A stretch of DNA of 64,000 bases. It comes from Curvibacter delicatus NBRC 14919. GTDB lineage: Bacteria > Pseudomonadota > Gammaproteobacteria > Burkholderiales > Burkholderiaceae_C. The stretch covers positions 1-64,000 of the forward strand of contig NZ_BCWP01000013.1 of NCBI RefSeq assembly GCF_001592265.1, given 5' to 3'. A model generated the notes under the pieces. That model saw only the letters and a list, made by a program, of their open reading frames with translations. It was not told the origin of the DNA and made no database searches. A program made the position numbers and the translations under genes. Positions 62,029 to 64,000 of this stretch are shown piece by piece; positions within the stretch are counted from its first letter, which is position 1, and every line of letters begins with the position of its first letter.

Positions 62029-62058
62029 TTGCCGGTCTCAGAATCGCGGCATCTATAG

Positions 62059-62949
62059 ATGGCATCTATGTCAGGACTCAGTCTTCTCGCAGCACTCAAG
62101 GCCTTCGACGCCACTGCCCGCTGGGGCAGCATGACCGCGGCTGCCCGCGTCCTCGGGCTGCAGCAGCCCACGGTGTCGGCGCACATTCAGCGACTCGAGC
62201 AGGAATATGGCGTCGAACTGCTGTACCGACGCGGCCGTCGGCTGGAGTTGACGGCCTTCGGACGTGCGCTACTGGACCACACGCGGCGCGCCTTCAGCGC
62301 TGAAGAGGACGCGCATGCGTTGCTGGCGGCCGCCAAGAGTTGTTATGTTGGCCGCCTGGTGGTCCACGCCATCGGGCCTTACAACGTTGTCCCTATCCTC
62401 AAGGCCTTCGGCCAGGCCTATCCACAGGTCAGTGTGGTGGTGGGGGTCGGTGACTCGAGAACCATCACGGCGAAGATCGTTGACTACCAGGGCGACGTGG
62501 GCGTGGTGCTCAACCACGCGGAGGTACCCGAACTGCATGGCATGTCCTACAGGAAACAGCGTCTGGTGGTCTTTGCCCGTGCGGACCATCCTCTGGCGCA
62601 ACGCGGTGCGATCTCACTGCAGGATCTGCATGGACAACGATTTGTCATGCGGGAAGAGGGGTCGACCACACGTCGGGTGTTCGAGCAGGAACTCGCCGAT
62701 CGTGGGGTTCGCGTTCACGCTGCACTGGATATGGGTAGCCGTGAGGCGGTTCGCGAAGCCGTGGCGCAGGGGCTTGGCCTGGGCATCGTCGCGGAGACGG
62801 CCTACATTTCTGATCCGCGGCTGGTCCGGCTGCAGCTCCACGACAGCGCGATGGCGACCCAGGTCCACATCATCTGTCGCAGCGAGCGTCGTCAGTCACC
62901 GCTGATTGCTGCGTTCTTCGATGTGGCTGAGCGGCTGAGCGGCGACTAG
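62059..62949 (+). CDS. ptxE: LysR-family regulator of the ptx cluster
   Basis: A 296-residue LysR protein. The winged-helix head is LLAALKAFDATARWGSMTAAARVLGLQQPTVSAHIQRLEQ (given as the standard N-terminal stretch, residues about 7-46), followed by the substrate-binding domain with VGVGDSRTITAKIVDYQGDVGVV and MGSREAVREAVAQGLGLGIV. It is divergent from ptxABCD, 161 bases apart; in the type locus ptxE lies in the same direction after ptxD. ATG 62059 overlaps a small palindrome ATCTATAGAT (62051-62060); ATG 62068 is an alternative start. Confidence 0.88.
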   Translation: MASMSGLSLLAALKAFDATARWGSMTAAARVLGLQQPTVSAHIQRLEQEYGVELLYRRGRRLELTAFGRALLDHTRRAFSAEEDAHALLAAAKSCYVGRLVVHAIGPYNVVPILKAFGQAYPQVSVVVGVGDSRTITAKIVDYQGDVGVVLNHAEVPELHGMSYRKQRLVVFARADHPLAQRGAISLQDLHGQRFVMREEGSTTRRVFEQELADRGVRVHAALDMGSREAVREAVAQGLGLGIVAETAYISDPRLVRLQLHDSAMATQVHIICRSERRQSPLIAAFFDVAERLSGD

Positions 62950-62974
62950 GTGTGAAAGAAGAGCATACAAAAGG

Positions 62975-63000
62975 GAGAAGCCGCCCGAAGACGGCTTCTC
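62975..63000 (-). terminator. rho-independent terminator of htpG
   Basis: GAGAAGCCG and CGGCTTCTC form a nine-base-pair stem around eight bases. On the minus strand the stem is followed by CCTTTTG. It may also end ptxE transcripts arriving from the other side. Confidence 0.75.
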
Positions 63001-63021
63001 TGTTGACGCTCAGCCAGGTGC

Positions 63022-63120
63022 TCAGACAAGCAGGGCATTCACCCGCTTCACATACGCCGCCGGGTCTTCTGGTAAGCCGCCTTCGGCCAGCAGGGCCTGG
63101 TCGAATAGGATGTGGGCCAG
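63022..63120 (-). repeat. htpG 3'-end direct repeat, intact copy
   Basis: Direct repeat of 58262-58360 in the same orientation, about 84 of 99 positions identical by hand. The two copies bracket ptxD-ptxC-ptxB-ptxA-ptxE, about 4.76 kb apart. See the finding on island integration. Confidence 0.85.
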
Positions 63121-64000
63121 CTCGTTGAAGTGCACCGAGCCGTCGAGCTTCTTCACCAGCGGATGCTCGGGGTTGACCTCCAGCACCGGCTTGCTGTCCG
63201 GGGCCTTTTGACCGGCCTGTTTTAGCAGGCGCGCCAGTTGCGTGCTCATGCCGCCGTCCTGCACCACCAGGCAGGCCGGTGAATCGACCAGGCGGGTGGT
63301 GACGCGCACGTCTTCAGCCTTGTCCTTCAGTGCTTCTTTCAGTTTGGCCAGCGTGGGCTTGAAGGTTTCGGCGGCCTCTTCAGCCGCTTTCTTCTCAGCC
63401 TCGTCCTGCAGCTTGCCCAGATCGACCGCGCCCTTGGCGACCGACTGCAGCAGCGTGCCGTCGAAGTCCTGCAGGTAGTTCAGCGCCCACTCGTCCACGC
63501 GGTCCGTCATCAGCAGCACCTCGATGCCCTTCTTCTTGAACACCTCGAGCTGCGGACTGTTCTTGGCTGCGGCCAGGGTTTCGGCCGTGATGTAGTAGAT
63601 CGCTTCCTGGCCTTCTTTCATGCGGGCCTTGTAGTCCGCCAGGCTCACGCTGGGGGTGTCGCTGCTGGTGCTGGCAAAGCGCAGCAGCTTGGCCAGGCGC
63701 TCGCGGTTGGCAAAGTCCTCGCCCAGGCCTTCTTTCAGCACGCTGCCGAACTCGGCATAGAAGGTGGTGTACTTGCCGGCGTTGGCCTTGTCTTCGTCGC
63801 TGGCGTCGGCGGCCGGCACGTCATGTTTGGCCAGGTCTTCCAGCAGGCCGAGCACGCGGCGGGTGTTGCCGTCGCGGATGGCGCGCACGTCGCGGCTTTC
63901 CTGCAGCAGTTCACGGCTGACGTTGAGCGGCAGGTCGGCCGAGTCCACCACGCCTTTGACGAAGCGCAGGTAGCTGGGCAGCAGGGCTTCGGCGTCGTCC
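63022..64000 (-). CDS. htpG: chaperone protein HtpG (Hsp90), C-terminal part
   Basis: The open frame continues past the window edge, so the N terminus is missing; about 326 residues are visible. Blocks such as [81 protein letters not shown] and a C-terminal dimerisation domain ending in [11 protein letters not shown] are diagnostic. HtpG is the cytosolic ATP-dependent Hsp90 chaperone. The last 99 bases also serve as the repeat shared with the remnant at 58262. Confidence 0.95.
   Translation of the reverse strand, partial: DDAEALLPSYLRFVKGVVDSADLPLNVSRELLQESRDVRAIRDGNTRRVLGLLEDLAKHDVPAADASDEDKANAGKYTTFYAEFGSVLKEGLGEDFANRERLAKLLRFASTSSDTPSVSLADYKARMKEGQEAIYYITAETLAAAKNSPQLEVFKKKGIEVLLMTDRVDEWALNYLQDFDGTLLQSVAKGAVDLGKLQDEAEKKAAEEAAETFKPTLAKLKEALKDKAEDVRVTTRLVDSPACLVVQDGGMSTQLARLLKQAGQKAPDSKPVLEVNPEHPLVKKLDGSVHFNELAHILFDQALLAEGGLPEDPAAYVKRVNALLV

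Overview
The window reads as chromosomal DNA of a GC-rich betaproteobacterium, most likely Burkholderiales / Comamonadaceae. The signs are orphan Bug-type (TctC) receptors, a SorAB sulfite dehydrogenase, fused IcmF, CoaX, a LivGFKHM operon, and two kinds of short dispersed repeat that I remember from Comamonadaceae genomes. I see no rRNA, tRNA or CRISPR array. Functions below come from motif recognition by eye; no database search was run.

Layout. (1) 63-6690: an operon for an unusual succinate dehydrogenase/fumarate reductase-like complex (Fe-S subunit, two membrane anchors, flavoprotein), a Bug receptor, a two-subunit class I fumarase/tartrate dehydratase-like enzyme and a TauE/SafE exporter. 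(2) 6754-22498: an organosulfonate island. A LacI-type regulator and four copies of one operator accompany an ABC importer, HpsN-like DHPS dehydrogenase, two further dehydrogenases (HpsO/HpsP candidates), sulfolactate sulfo-lyase SuyAB, a Bug receptor, the sulfolactate dehydrogenases SlcC and ComC, a UPF0324 sulfite exporter and SorAB. Together they predict 2,3-dihydroxypropanesulfonate or sulfolactate -> pyruvate + sulfite -> sulfate. (3) 22520-28700: a minus-strand three-gene element. Its first gene encodes a 1381-residue protein with two separate tyrosine-recombinase-like catalytic modules; the other two are unrecognised. (4) 29059-34442: a Tat-exported Liv-type receptor, an M20 amidohydrolase, CoaX, a persulfide dioxygenase-rhodanese fusion, and a fumarylacetoacetate-hydrolase-family protein carrying an export signal. 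(5) 34688-41916: a TRAP transporter and IcmF. (6) 42016-53290: a small hypothetical, GGDEF-EAL and HD-GYP c-di-GMP proteins, a GMC oxidoreductase, a K+ channel, a phosphoesterase, an IS200/IS605-type tnpB unit, a kinase-Usp fusion and a SrkA-like kinase. (7) 53297-58097: a branched-chain amino acid-type ABC operon. (8) 58262-63120: a phosphite uptake and oxidation cluster (ptxABCD plus divergent ptxE) lying between a decayed and an intact copy of the 3' end of htpG. The intact htpG runs off the window.

Three points stand out. The two-module recombinase trio may be an undescribed or poorly described mobile element. The ptx cluster has a clear footprint of integration at the htpG 3' end. The sulfonate island carries a complete pathway and a readable LacI-type regulon. 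The opening SDH-like/hydratase operon, with Cys in place of the flavin-linking His, may act on an unknown dicarboxylate.
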